Assembly (NCBI RefSeq): GCF_900100765.1
Contig: NZ_FNFO01000003.1
Span: 1-64,000 of the forward strand
DNA: 64,000 nucleotides
From: Catalinimonas alkaloidigena
GTDB taxonomy: Bacteria > Bacteroidota > Bacteroidia > Cytophagales > Flexibacteraceae
Direction of reading: 5' to 3'
Below the pieces are notes generated by a model that saw nothing but the letters and a program-made list of their open reading frames with translations, was not told the origin of the DNA and searched no databases. Position numbers and translations under genes: made by a program. How positions within the stretch are numbered: position 1 is the stretch's first letter; the number at the start of each line of letters is the position of its first letter. Positions 24,922 to 32,847 of the stretch are shown one piece after another.

Positions 24922-25836
24922 TCAGCGCAACTGCTGCAAAAGCGGCTCGCAATAACGAGGCACGGCCGCCCGAAACGCCCGCCGCAACGTATCGCTGACA
25001 GAGCCTTCGGTGGGTTTTCCGATCGCGCGTCCGTCAATTTCCACCACCGGTGTCAGCTCGCCCATGGTGCCCGTGGCGAATACTTCGTCGGCCGTATAAA
25101 AATCGACCAGCGAAAGATTTTTCTCGACCTCCCTGATGCCCTCGGCCTGCGCCAGTTCCAACACCAGTCCACGCGTAATGCCCGGCAGACAGGCGTCGGC
25201 GTGCGGAGTGTACAGCGCGCCGTGTTTGACCATGAACAGGTTGGTATCGTTCAGTTCCGACACAAACCCGTCGTCGTCGAGCATGATGGCCGCATCCACC
25301 CCGCTGAAGTTGGCCTGGATTTTCGCCAGGATGTTGTTGAGCAGGTTGTTGTGGTGAATCTTGGAATCGAGGAACTGCGGTCCGTTCCGGCGAATCGACG
25401 AAGAAATGACGCGGATGCCGCTCTGGTTGTCGTACACGACCGGCTTCCATTCGGCCAGCACAATCAGGCAACTGCCCTTCTGATTCAGGCGCGGGTCCAT
25501 GCCCGACGTGACCTTTTCGCCCCGCGTCAGCGTCATCCGGATGTGCGTTTCGTCCTGCATGCCGTTGGCTTCGAGGGTAGCGACCAGCGCTTTTTTAATG
25601 TCGTCGTGGCTGGGAATGTCGGCAAACGCCAGCGCTTTGGCCGAAGCCTGCAGCCGATCCAGGTGACGGCTCAGGCACATGATGCCCCCATTGTACACGC
25701 GCAGGCCTTCCCACACGGCGTCGCCGCCCTGCACGGAACTGTCGAAAACGGAAACTTTGGCTTCGGTGCGGGGCCACAGGCGGTCGCCCACCCACACTTG
25801 GATCTGTTCGTTTTTCGGATTAAACTTCTGGAGCAT
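24922..25836 (-). CDS. class IV aminotransferase (branched-chain/D-amino-acid type)
   Basis: A 304-residue fold-type IV PLP enzyme. Catalytic Lys159 lies in LDSKIHHNNLLNN, and the PLP-phosphate and glutamate loops (VSELNDTNLFMV, FATGTMGELTPVVEIDGR) are present. The N-terminal VSVFDSSVQGGDAVWEGLRVY block is typical of branched-chain-aminotransferase-like proteins. It overlaps the sulfotransferase-like gene by 17 bp. I recall that plant BCAT-like proteins fuse these two domains in the same order, which suggests a joint role. The amino-acid substrate is unknown. Confidence 0.9.
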   Translation of the reverse strand: MLQKFNPKNEQIQVWVGDRLWPRTEAKVSVFDSSVQGGDAVWEGLRVYNGGIMCLSRHLDRLQASAKALAFADIPSHDDIKKALVATLEANGMQDETHIRMTLTRGEKVTSGMDPRLNQKGSCLIVLAEWKPVVYDNQSGIRVISSSIRRNGPQFLDSKIHHNNLLNNILAKIQANFSGVDAAIMLDDDGFVSELNDTNLFMVKHGALYTPHADACLPGITRGLVLELAQAEGIREVEKNLSLVDFYTADEVFATGTMGELTPVVEIDGRAIGKPTEGSVSDTLRRAFRAAVPRYCEPLLQQLR

Positions 25837-26554
25837 GTGTCGGTTTTAGGGAGTGTTCGAAAAGCTTCTCGTAAAAGGGCATCGCCGCTTCGTAAAGGGG
25901 CTCGCAATGCGCGGGCAGCGGGCGCGTGCTGGTCGGCTGGCTGGAAAAACCGGTCGACTGGTGTACGTTTTTGTACCAGTATTTGGCCCAGACGCCGTCT
26001 TCGGGCAGTGGACCGGCTTCCCACGAAAGCATTGCTTCGTCGAACGGAAGCTGGAGCGCCGCACAGAGTTGCGCGAGAATGTCCGCCGGGTTTTGCAACA
26101 AAATACCCGAATCGATTACCACCGGGGCATTGCCGGTTTGCCGTTCGATAATATTATACAACTGGCATTGGTAATCAACCCCGATGTCGCGCATGGTGGG
26201 TTGGGGCAACACGGCCGCAAACGAAGCGATCAGCTGCCGCGGATTGCGGATCAACAGCACGTTTTCCCATTCGGCTAGGAACGAAAGCTCCATCCGGATC
26301 AGGTGATGCGCCATGTTTTTGATGAACAGGTGCGGCGTCTGCTGGCTGGCCTCCTGCAGTTGTTTCACCACTGCCGACGCGTTTTTTTCCATCGTTTGCA
26401 GCACTTCGTCACGCCCCGGATGCTCTGCGCCGCTGCTTTGCAGGTAGTGAGCATAAAACGGTTCGTCGACCACCCGCATGTCGTGGCGCTGGGCAAACGA
26501 ATACATCAGCGCCGTGGAAATGTTGCGCGGGCTGGAAATAAGGTTGATGATCAT
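25820..26554 (-). CDS. sulfotransferase-like protein
   Basis: A 244-residue protein with a sulfotransferase-type P-loop near the N-terminus (SSPRNISTALMYSFAQR, about residues 7-23) that would bind the 5'-phosphate of PAPS. A 3'-phosphate-type motif, LLIRNPRQLIASFA, follows near residue 100. It resembles the N-terminal half of eukaryotic BCAT-like fusion proteins. Since the enzyme overlaps an aminotransferase gene, it may act on the same amino acid or keto acid, perhaps without true sulfotransfer. The activity is not shown by the sequence. Confidence 0.75.
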   Translation of the reverse strand: MIINLISSPRNISTALMYSFAQRHDMRVVDEPFYAHYLQSSGAEHPGRDEVLQTMEKNASAVVKQLQEASQQTPHLFIKNMAHHLIRMELSFLAEWENVLLIRNPRQLIASFAAVLPQPTMRDIGVDYQCQLYNIIERQTGNAPVVIDSGILLQNPADILAQLCAALQLPFDEAMLSWEAGPLPEDGVWAKYWYKNVHQSTGFSSQPTSTRPLPAHCEPLYEAAMPFYEKLFEHSLKPTHAPEV

Positions 26555-26774
26555 AGGTCAGACGGGATAGTGGCGTGAGATTAAAGGTGTATCCGCGCAT
26601 TGGGCTTAAAGATACGTGCTTTGCACAATCTGTTGCCATGCGTGGCGGCGCATTTCTACCCGATTATTGCCGGGAAAATGATCGGTCCGGGCGTATGAGG
26701 CAATCGCTCCATGTGTGTTGCGGATTGCGTAACTTTCCCTCAATCGCTCATTCTTCCAACGTTGTTTCAGACCC

Positions 26775-27191
26775 ATGCGTTATGTTCTTGCGAGTTGGCT
26801 GGCCCTAAGCCTCAGCGGCCTCTCCGTCCTGTCGGCACAAGTCGCCCCGCTCCAAATTCAGGCTTACGTGGACGATCGGCCCGTTGACCAACTGTCGATG
26901 GCCTTCGCCGCCGATACCCTCCCCCACACGCTCACTTTCAGCACCGCCGGAACCGATACCGCCGCGTACCGGGTCGTTTACGCCGAAATCGTGCTGGCCC
27001 GCGGCAGCAAAGGCCTCAGCAAGTTTAAGGGACCGCATCCCCTCGACGTACGGCGGATTCTTCGCAAAGCGCAGGCCGGTGATCGGCTGGTGATTGAAAT
27101 CGCACGGGTGATGCATCGGCAGGACGGCCGCCTGGTCGCCGTTGCTCCGACCGCCTACCCGAAAGTGCTGAACCTGACCATCGCCGAGTAA
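26775..27191 (+). CDS. small secreted GldM-C-like protein
   Basis: A 138-residue protein with a signal peptide (1-21, ending VLSAQ). The body is a single beta-domain. Its end (RRILRKAQAGDRLVIEIARVMHRQDGR) resembles the C-terminal domain of GldM-like proteins, in which a GDR(I/L)VIE segment is common. The resemblance is by eye and may be only at fold level. It sits 32 bp upstream of mnmH. A TAACTTTC box lies at 26730-26737. Confidence 0.55.
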   Translation: MRYVLASWLALSLSGLSVLSAQVAPLQIQAYVDDRPVDQLSMAFAADTLPHTLTFSTAGTDTAAYRVVYAEIVLARGSKGLSKFKGPHPLDVRRILRKAQAGDRLVIEIARVMHRQDGRLVAVAPTAYPKVLNLTIAE

Positions 27192-27223
27192 CGACTCCAC
27201 ACGATTGCCTAACTTTCGGGCGC

Positions 27224-28243
27224 ATGGCAGCCCTCCCGATCTCCGATTTTCTGACCCGCGCCGGAACCCTTCCTGTGCTCGACGTGCGCACACCCGCCGA
27301 GTTTGCGCAAGGGCACATTCCCGGGGCGTGCAACCTGCCGTTGTTCAGCAACGAAGAGCGGGCGCAGGTAGGCACGACCTACAAACAAATCGGCCGAGAA
27401 GAAGCCTTTCTGCAAGGACTTGACCTGGTCGGTCCGAAGATGCGCGCCCTGGTAGAGGCAGGGCAACAACTGGCGCCACAACGGCGCGTGCTGATGCATT
27501 GCTGGCGGGGCGGGATGCGCAGCGGCAGTGTGGCGTGGCTCCTGCAAACGGCCGGTTTCCAGGTCGATACGCTGGTGGGCGGTTACAAAGCATACCGCCA
27601 CGAGGTGTTAGAGGCCTTCGCACGTCCGGCACGGTTGCTGGTGCTGGCGGGCGAAACGGGTAGCGGCAAAACGGCGATTCTTCGAGCACTGGCCGAGCGC
27701 GGCGAACAGGTGATTGACCTGGAACACCTGGCTCATCACCGTGGCTCTGCGTTCGGGGGCATCGGGCTTCCCGCTCAACCCACCACGGAGCAGTTTCAGA
27801 ATGCGTTGCACGCAACCTGGGCCACCTTCGATCGTGCGCGGCGGGTCTGGCTCGAAGACGAATCGTTCAGCATCGGGCAGGTGCAGCTGCCGCATCCGCT
27901 GTGGCAGCAGATGAAAGCGGCCCACGTTGTTCAGGTGCAGGTGCCCCGCCACGCCCGGGTGCAGCGGCTGGTAGCCGAATACGGTTCGCTGGAACGCGAC
28001 GCTCTGGCGCACGCCATTCTCACAATTCAGAAGCGGCTGGGGGGGCAACACGTCGCCGCAACGCTGGACGCACTCCGTGCCGGACGCCTGGACGAGGTCG
28101 CCGAGCGTTTGCTGGTGTACTACGACAAAAGCTATCAGATCGGACTGCAACGACGCCAGGCACAAGCCACCACCCCGGTTGCCTGCACCACGGGCGATCC
28201 GGTTCGTAATGCGCAGCAGATTTTGCAGACGCTGGACGCCTGA
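27224..28243 (+). CDS. mnmH: tRNA 2-selenouridine synthase
   Basis: A 339-residue protein: an N-terminal rhodanese domain (about 1-130) with the selenium-carrying Cys93 in LMHCWRGGMRSGS, then a P-loop domain with GETGSGKT (143-150). The enzyme replaces sulfur with selenium at the wobble 2-thiouridine of Lys, Glu and Gln tRNAs, using selenophosphate. SelD, which makes selenophosphate, is encoded 480 bp downstream. A TAACTTTC box at 27210-27217 lies 6 bp before the ATG, which would give a very short leader if used. Confidence 0.96.
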   Translation: MAALPISDFLTRAGTLPVLDVRTPAEFAQGHIPGACNLPLFSNEERAQVGTTYKQIGREEAFLQGLDLVGPKMRALVEAGQQLAPQRRVLMHCWRGGMRSGSVAWLLQTAGFQVDTLVGGYKAYRHEVLEAFARPARLLVLAGETGSGKTAILRALAERGEQVIDLEHLAHHRGSAFGGIGLPAQPTTEQFQNALHATWATFDRARRVWLEDESFSIGQVQLPHPLWQQMKAAHVVQVQVPRHARVQRLVAEYGSLERDALAHAILTIQKRLGGQHVAATLDALRAGRLDEVAERLLVYYDKSYQIGLQRRQAQATTPVACTTGDPVRNAQQILQTLDA

Positions 28244-28284
28244 CCTCAGCCGAGCGTACCGCGCAGGCGCTGGATGTTCAGGTG

Positions 28285-28623
28285 TCATTCCATCGAGTAA
28301 GGAAATCGGTAGTGCCGCGTGAACGCTTCGTGTTGCCGAATAACCTCCCGACTGAACGCTTCCGCCTCCGCGTGGCCCGCCGCTTTCCAAAGCAGCGCTT
28401 TTTCCACCTGCAAATCCAGCAGGTAGCTAATCGCCTCCAATGTACGCCGGTCGTCGGGATCGACCTCCCCCTCTGCCATCTTCCGCAGCAGTGCCCCATC
28501 GGTCGCGGCGTCGATGGCCGCCAGCGCTTCGTCCGTTTTTCCTTCTTTGATCAGCCCCATGACCCGCGCCAGCACAAGGGCCAGTTGTTGAATGAGTCGT
28601 CCTATGTAATCCTGAACCGGCAT
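28285..28623 (-). CDS. conserved protein of unknown function (DUF6483-like)
   Basis: A 112-residue, mostly helical, acidic protein (VQDYIGRLIQQLALVLARVM...). It looks like the DUF6483 group from memory, but I cannot confirm this. ATG 28623 is preferred over an upstream TTG at 28632. It lies on the opposite strand between mnmH and selD, which flank it, so it interrupts an otherwise natural selenium operon. The two selenium genes must have separate promoters. Confidence 0.6.
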   Translation of the reverse strand: MPVQDYIGRLIQQLALVLARVMGLIKEGKTDEALAAIDAATDGALLRKMAEGEVDPDDRRTLEAISYLLDLQVEKALLWKAAGHAEAEAFSREVIRQHEAFTRHYRFPYSME

Positions 28624-28720
28624 TGCTATCAATTTATAAACTGACTACCAAGAAGATACCAACCAACAACCTGCGCCATTGCGGCCGGTTTCTGAACAAA
28701 AAACGACTACTTTTACTGCC

Positions 28721-29758
28721 ATGATGACCGACCAAATCCGTCTTACGCAATACAGCCACGGCGCGGGCTGCGGCTGCAAAATTGCGCCCAGTGTGCTGGA
28801 AAAAATGCTGGCCAGCACCGATCCTGGTTTTCACGACCCGCGCTTGTTGGTGGGCAACCAGACGAAAGACGACGCCGCCGTGTACGCGTTGGACAACGGA
28901 GAGGCCATCATCAGCACGACCGACTTTTTTATGCCGATTGTCGACGACCCATTCGACTTCGGACAGATCGCCTCGGTCAATGCCATTTCGGATGTGTACG
29001 CGATGGGCGGCACGCCCCTGCTGGCCATTGCCATCTTGGGGTGGCCGGTCAACAAGCTCGCGCCCGAAGTGGCGCAGCAAGTACTGGAGGGCAGCCGCGC
29101 CGCCTGCCGCCGGGCAGGCATTGCACTGGCAGGCGGCCATAGCATCGACGCCCCGGAACCGATTTTCGGGCTGGCGGTGACGGGACGCGTGGCCGTCGAA
29201 CACCTGAAACGTAACGACACGGCCACGCCCGGCTGCAAGTTGTTTCTGACCAAACCACTCGGTGTCGGCATTCTGACCACCGCCCAGAAAAAGGGCCTGG
29301 TGCGTCCTGACGATCTGGAACTGGCCCGCCAGAGCATGTTGCAGTTGAACGACCTCGGGGCGGCGTTGGGTGCGCTTCCCTACGTCAAGGCCATGACCGA
29401 CGTGACGGGATTCGGGCTGTTGGGCCATTTGTCGGAAATTTGCGAAGGCAGCGGCGTAAGTGCCGTTATCGACAGCCGCCGGGTGCCGCGCCTGCCGGTG
29501 GTCGATCATTATATCGCACAGGGCAGCCTACCGGGCGGGACCCACCGCAACTGGGACAGCTACGGCCACCTCATCAGTCCGTTGACACCCGAGCAAAAAG
29601 CGCTGCTGTGCGACCCGCAAACCAGCGGTGGTCTGCTGGTGGTGGTGGACGAAGCCCACGCAGCGGCGTTTGTGACGTTGGCGCAGGAAAAAGGCTTTGC
29701 ACTGGAAGCATTCGGGGAGACGCGTCCTCCGCAGACACCACTCGTCACCGTCCAGTAA
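28721..29758 (+). CDS. selD: selenide, water dikinase
   Basis: A 345-residue SelD. The active-site segment SHGAGCGCK has Cys17 (not selenocysteine) and Lys20, as in E. coli SelD. A glycine-rich ATP-binding stretch with Asp residues ([24 protein letters not shown]) and [12 protein letters not shown] follow. It makes selenophosphate from selenide and ATP. With mnmH nearby and no selA/selB in view, the local evidence is for selenouridine tRNA rather than selenocysteine. ATG 28721 gives the family start; the next codon is also ATG. Confidence 0.96.
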   Translation: MMTDQIRLTQYSHGAGCGCKIAPSVLEKMLASTDPGFHDPRLLVGNQTKDDAAVYALDNGEAIISTTDFFMPIVDDPFDFGQIASVNAISDVYAMGGTPLLAIAILGWPVNKLAPEVAQQVLEGSRAACRRAGIALAGGHSIDAPEPIFGLAVTGRVAVEHLKRNDTATPGCKLFLTKPLGVGILTTAQKKGLVRPDDLELARQSMLQLNDLGAALGALPYVKAMTDVTGFGLLGHLSEICEGSGVSAVIDSRRVPRLPVVDHYIAQGSLPGGTHRNWDSYGHLISPLTPEQKALLCDPQTSGGLLVVVDEAHAAAFVTLAQEKGFALEAFGETRPPQTPLVTVQ

Positions 29759-29761
29759 TCG

Positions 29762-29974
29762 TCAGGGGATTTCTCCTAATCGCCCGACCACAAAGGCGAC
29801 TACCGCGATCAACAGCCCCACCGCCCCTATCAGGTAGAGGGTTTGCCACCAATGGTTCCACCGTTGTTTCCGGTAACGGCGGTAGTGCAGTTGCATCAGT
29901 TCATCGTACTGACGTTTGCGGTGCGCATCGGCAGCCGCGGGTGTCCGGGCGGGATCTGCAGGGGAAAGTGCCAT
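29762..29974 (-). CDS. small single-pass membrane protein, unknown
   Basis: A 70-residue protein whose N-terminal half is charged (HRKRQYDELMQLHYRRYRKQR) and is followed by one hydrophobic helix (about 46-66). I see no family motif. Start Met 29974 is chosen over a longer frame. It is convergent with selD, their stops being four bases apart. Its reality rests on the clean topology and on codon use like its neighbours. Confidence 0.5.
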   Translation of the reverse strand: MALSPADPARTPAAADAHRKRQYDELMQLHYRRYRKQRWNHWWQTLYLIGAVGLLIAVVAFVVGRLGEIP

Positions 29975-30091
29975 CGCGGAAAGTGACGTCTGGTAACGGG
30001 ACAGAAGGTAAAAAATAGTCTTCGCTCTCCACAACCAGCAAGGCCAAACGGTCGATTTTTAGGATAAATTCGCGGGCATGTTCCCGATCCG

Positions 30092-30460
30092 ATGAAATCC
30101 TTTCTTACCATCTTCCTTCTGCTCTGTTCCAACACGTTTATGACGCTGGCCTGGTACGGCCACCTGCGGTTCAAGGACCTGAAGTGGTTCGAGCACCTGG
30201 GATTGGTAGGGATTGTGCTGGTCAGCTGGGGCATTGCCCTGTTCGAATACTGCTTCCAGGTGCCCGCCAACCGCATCGGCTTCCGGGAAAACGGCGGGCC
30301 GTTCTCGCTGATGCAACTCAAGGTGATTCAGGAAGTCATCACGCTGACGGTATTCGTCGTCTTCTCGCTGCTCTTCTTCAAAACCGAAACATTCCGCTGG
30401 AACCACGCCGTCGGGTTCGTGTTTCTGGTACTGGCCGTCTATTTCATCTTCCGGAAATAA
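30092..30460 (+). CDS. DMT-superfamily small membrane protein (DUF486)
   Basis: A 122-residue, four-helix integral membrane protein. The features match the DUF486 branch of the DMT superfamily: an N-terminal helix with CSNTFMTLAWYGHL, a WFEHL... second helix, an ALFEYCFQVPANRIG turn and a final VGFVFLVLAVYFIF helix. These are thought to be small transporters of unknown substrate. It converges on the AhpD-like gene, with a terminator between. Confidence 0.85.
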   Translation: MKSFLTIFLLLCSNTFMTLAWYGHLRFKDLKWFEHLGLVGIVLVSWGIALFEYCFQVPANRIGFRENGGPFSLMQLKVIQEVITLTVFVVFSLLFFKTETFRWNHAVGFVFLVLAVYFIFRK

Positions 30461-30462
30461 AA

Positions 30463-30489
30463 AAGCGGCTCCTGAACCAGAAACCGCTT
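30463..30489 (-). terminator. terminator of the AhpD-like gene
   Basis: On the minus strand AAGCGG (30484-30489) pairs with CCGCTT (30463-30468), with an inner CTG/CAG pair, and is followed by a T-rich tail reading into 30460. It lies 28 bp past the AhpD-like stop. Confidence 0.7.
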
Positions 30490-30516
30490 GGGGAATAGCT
30501 CAAAACGTGTCGTCGT

Positions 30517-31095
30517 CTAGTAAATGATTTTATCCAGGCTGGTGACGACCGAAGCCAGGCGAATGGCATCGAAGATGCGCTCTTCGGTGGCGCCCAGTTC
30601 TAGCAACGAGGCTTCGTGCGCGTTGACGCACATTTCGCATCCGTTGGCCGCCGATACGGCTAGGCTGATCAGCTCGAAAAACTCTTTGCCCAGCACGGGC
30701 TTCATCATGATCGTCATTTTGATGCGACCCGGCAGCTGCTGGTACTTTTCTTTTTTAATGAAATGGCGGAAACGGTAAAACACGTTGTTGCTCGCCAGCA
30801 GCGAAGCGCACGCCACTGCTTCGCCCAGTTCGGCTTCGGTAGCGTCCAGCGCGCGCGCACGCTCGGTGAAGAAATGTTGCAACACGGCGTTTTTCGCGTT
30901 GGCCGCAATCGACACGGCCAGCAGTGCGGCTTCTTTCTCGGTCAGGTGATCGGTCACCAGCACGTTCTTCAGGTTGACGCGCAGGTCTTTCAGATAGCGC
31001 GAGCCGCCTTCGACCAGCTGGTTCAGCGAAGGCGTGGTATAGTTGTCGGCCAGTTGAAGATCCGACAACAGGTCCAATTTAATTTCTTCAGTCAT
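30517..31095 (-). CDS. AhpD-like carboxymuconolactone decarboxylase-family protein
   Basis: A 192-residue, all-helical protein. The redox motif CEMCVNAH puts Cys153, Cys156 and His160 in the CxxC...H arrangement of AhpD. In Mycobacterium AhpD reduces AhpC. Here ahpC lies 123 bp upstream on the same strand and has the same DELCPC tail as the mycobacterial enzyme, so an AhpC-AhpD couple replacing AhpF is likely. Confidence 0.88.
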   Translation of the reverse strand: MTEEIKLDLLSDLQLADNYTTPSLNQLVEGGSRYLKDLRVNLKNVLVTDHLTEKEAALLAVSIAANAKNAVLQHFFTERARALDATEAELGEAVACASLLASNNVFYRFRHFIKKEKYQQLPGRIKMTIMMKPVLGKEFFELISLAVSAANGCEMCVNAHEASLLELGATEERIFDAIRLASVVTSLDKIIY

Positions 31096-31218
31096 AGGGG
31101 TTTAGAAAACGGCAGCGTGTAGGAAGGCAGCCCTTTGCCACACAGAAAAAGTGTGCGTTGCTGTGCAGACCGGCGCTTCCTCCCTACCCTCTGCCGTCAT
31201 GAACAGTAAGCGAATCGG

Positions 31219-31764
31219 TTAAGCGACCAGGGTCTCTTGTCCTTTTTCCCAGTTACAAGGGCACAGTTCGTCGGTTTGCAGGGCGTCCAGCACGCGGATC
31301 ACCTCTTTCACGTTACGGCCTACGTTCAGGTCGTTGACCGATACCCAACGGATGATGCCGTCCGGGTCGATGATGAACGTAGCACGATACGCCACTTTTT
31401 CGTTGGGTTCCAGAATGCCCATGTCTTCGGCCAGCGACTTCGACGTGTCGGCCAGCATCGGGAATCTCAGATCACGCAGGTCGTCGTGATCTTTCCGCCA
31501 CGCCAGGTGCACATATTCTGAATCGGTCGATGCGCCGATCAGTTGGGTGTCACGGTCGCGGAAGTCAGCGTACGCCTTGTTAAACTCAGCGATTTCGGTA
31601 GGGCACACAAACGTGAAGTCTTTGGGCCACCAGAACAGAACCGTCCATTGGTTCTCGTCATTTTTAAAGCTCTCGGAAGAGATCTCTGCGAATTCTTTTC
31701 CCTTTTCGAGGGAAACAACAGCCGTTTTACGGAAAGCGGGAACGGGGGTTCCTACAGTAAGCAT
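31219..31764 (-). CDS. ahpC: peroxiredoxin (alkyl hydroperoxide reductase C)
   Basis: A 181-residue 2-Cys peroxiredoxin. Peroxidatic Cys54 lies in DFTFVCPTE and the resolving Cys in DELCPCNWEKG (168/170), with two Cys in the tail as in mycobacterial AhpC. It reduces H2O2 and organic peroxides. The start is set at Met 31764 to match the family N-terminus. It is divergent from oxyR and followed by an ahpD-like gene, a standard peroxide-response module. Confidence 0.95.
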   Translation of the reverse strand: MLTVGTPVPAFRKTAVVSLEKGKEFAEISSESFKNDENQWTVLFWWPKDFTFVCPTEIAEFNKAYADFRDRDTQLIGASTDSEYVHLAWRKDHDDLRDLRFPMLADTSKSLAEDMGILEPNEKVAYRATFIIDPDGIIRWVSVNDLNVGRNVKEVIRVLDALQTDELCPCNWEKGQETLVA

Positions 31765-31885
31765 AAGTACTACTACGTTAAATAAGAGTTGTTGTAATCG
31801 GTGGGAAGGCAAAAGTAGAGGGGCCTTCTTCATAGACCAAATTGATATTATTTATATTGCAATTCAGTTTAGCTATAACTTATCT
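31765..31885. promoter_or_regulatory. oxyR-ahpC divergent promoter region
   Basis: This 121-bp divergent intergenic segment is AT-rich around 31830-31885. The tetramers ATAG (31833-31836) and CTAT (31874-31877) occur in the arrangement expected of OxyR half-sites (ATAG...CTAT), but the spacing does not match the full consensus. Autoregulated OxyR sites are typically placed here. I cannot fix the operator exactly. Confidence 0.4.
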
Positions 31886-32821
31886 ATGCATTTTACCTTC
31901 ACTCAGCTGGAGTACATTGTGGCTGTAGACACACACCGACACTTTGTGACGGCGGCGGAACGGTGCCACGTCACCCAGCCGACGCTGAGCATGCAGATCA
32001 AAAAGCTGGAAGAACAGCTGGGCGTAGTACTGTTTGACCGGACGCGCCAGCCGGTGGTGCCGACCGACGCCGGACGCGCCATCATCGCCCAGGCCCGCAA
32101 CATTTTGCGCGAGGTCGAGAAGATCGAGGAGATCATTCAGGAGGTAAAAAGCGTGTTGTCCGGCGAATTGCGCCTGGGCATCATCCCCACCCTGGCCCCC
32201 TACCTGCTGCCGCGCTTCGTCGGCACCTTTACCCGTGCATATCCGCAGGTCCACCTTCAGGTACGCGAACTGCTGACGGAAGACATCGTCGCGCAGCTCC
32301 GCACCGATCAATTAGACGCCGGACTGGCCGTAACGCCCCTGCAGGAGCCGAGCATTCTGGAACGGCCGCTGTTTTATGAGGACCTGCTGCTGTACGTACA
32401 CCCTGACCACCCGCTGGCGCAACAGCCGGGCATCGAAGCCCACGAAGTGCCGCAGGAAGACCTCTGGCTGCTGGCCGAAGGCCACTGCTTCCGTAACCAG
32501 ACCCTCAACCTATGCGGCCACACGGGCGCCGGGGCCGAAATGTTCAGCTACGAAAGCGGATCGCTGGAAACGCTGCGCAAGATGGTCGACACCGAGGGGG
32601 GCAGCACCCTGTTGCCCGAACTCGCCGCCCTGGAAGTCCCGGAACGCCAGCGCTACCGCCTAAAGGAAATCACGCCCCGCCCCGTACGCGAAGTCAGCCT
32701 GATCTACAGCCGGAATTTTGCCAAAGAGCGGCTGCTCACCCGCCTGACCGAGATCATCCGCCAGGCCGTGCCGGCCGACCTACTGGACGAAGCGCGGGGC
32801 ACGGTGGTACGGGTACGCTGA
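31886..32821 (+). CDS. oxyR: LysR-type peroxide sensor OxyR
   Basis: A 311-residue LysR regulator. The winged helix-turn-helix is at 1-60 (FVTAAERCHVTQPTLSMQI). In the sensor domain GHCFRNQTLNLC places Cys201 and Cys210 nine residues apart, equivalent to Cys199/Cys208 of E. coli OxyR, whose disulfide is formed by H2O2. Start ATG 31886 matches the family. The divergent ahpC gene is the expected target. Confidence 0.95.
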   Translation: MHFTFTQLEYIVAVDTHRHFVTAAERCHVTQPTLSMQIKKLEEQLGVVLFDRTRQPVVPTDAGRAIIAQARNILREVEKIEEIIQEVKSVLSGELRLGIIPTLAPYLLPRFVGTFTRAYPQVHLQVRELLTEDIVAQLRTDQLDAGLAVTPLQEPSILERPLFYEDLLLYVHPDHPLAQQPGIEAHEVPQEDLWLLAEGHCFRNQTLNLCGHTGAGAEMFSYESGSLETLRKMVDTEGGSTLLPELAALEVPERQRYRLKEITPRPVREVSLIYSRNFAKERLLTRLTEIIRQAVPADLLDEARGTVVRVR

Positions 32822-32832
32822 CCAGAAGCGTG

Positions 32833-32840
32833 TATATTTG
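32833..32840 (+). promoter_or_regulatory. possible -7 promoter box TATATTTG
   Basis: An exact match to the Bacteroidota -7 consensus TAnnTTTG, seven bases before the GT2 start codon. I do not see a clear -33 TTG at the usual distance. If it is used, the transcript would be nearly leaderless. Confidence 0.35.
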
Positions 32841-32847
32841 CGCCACT

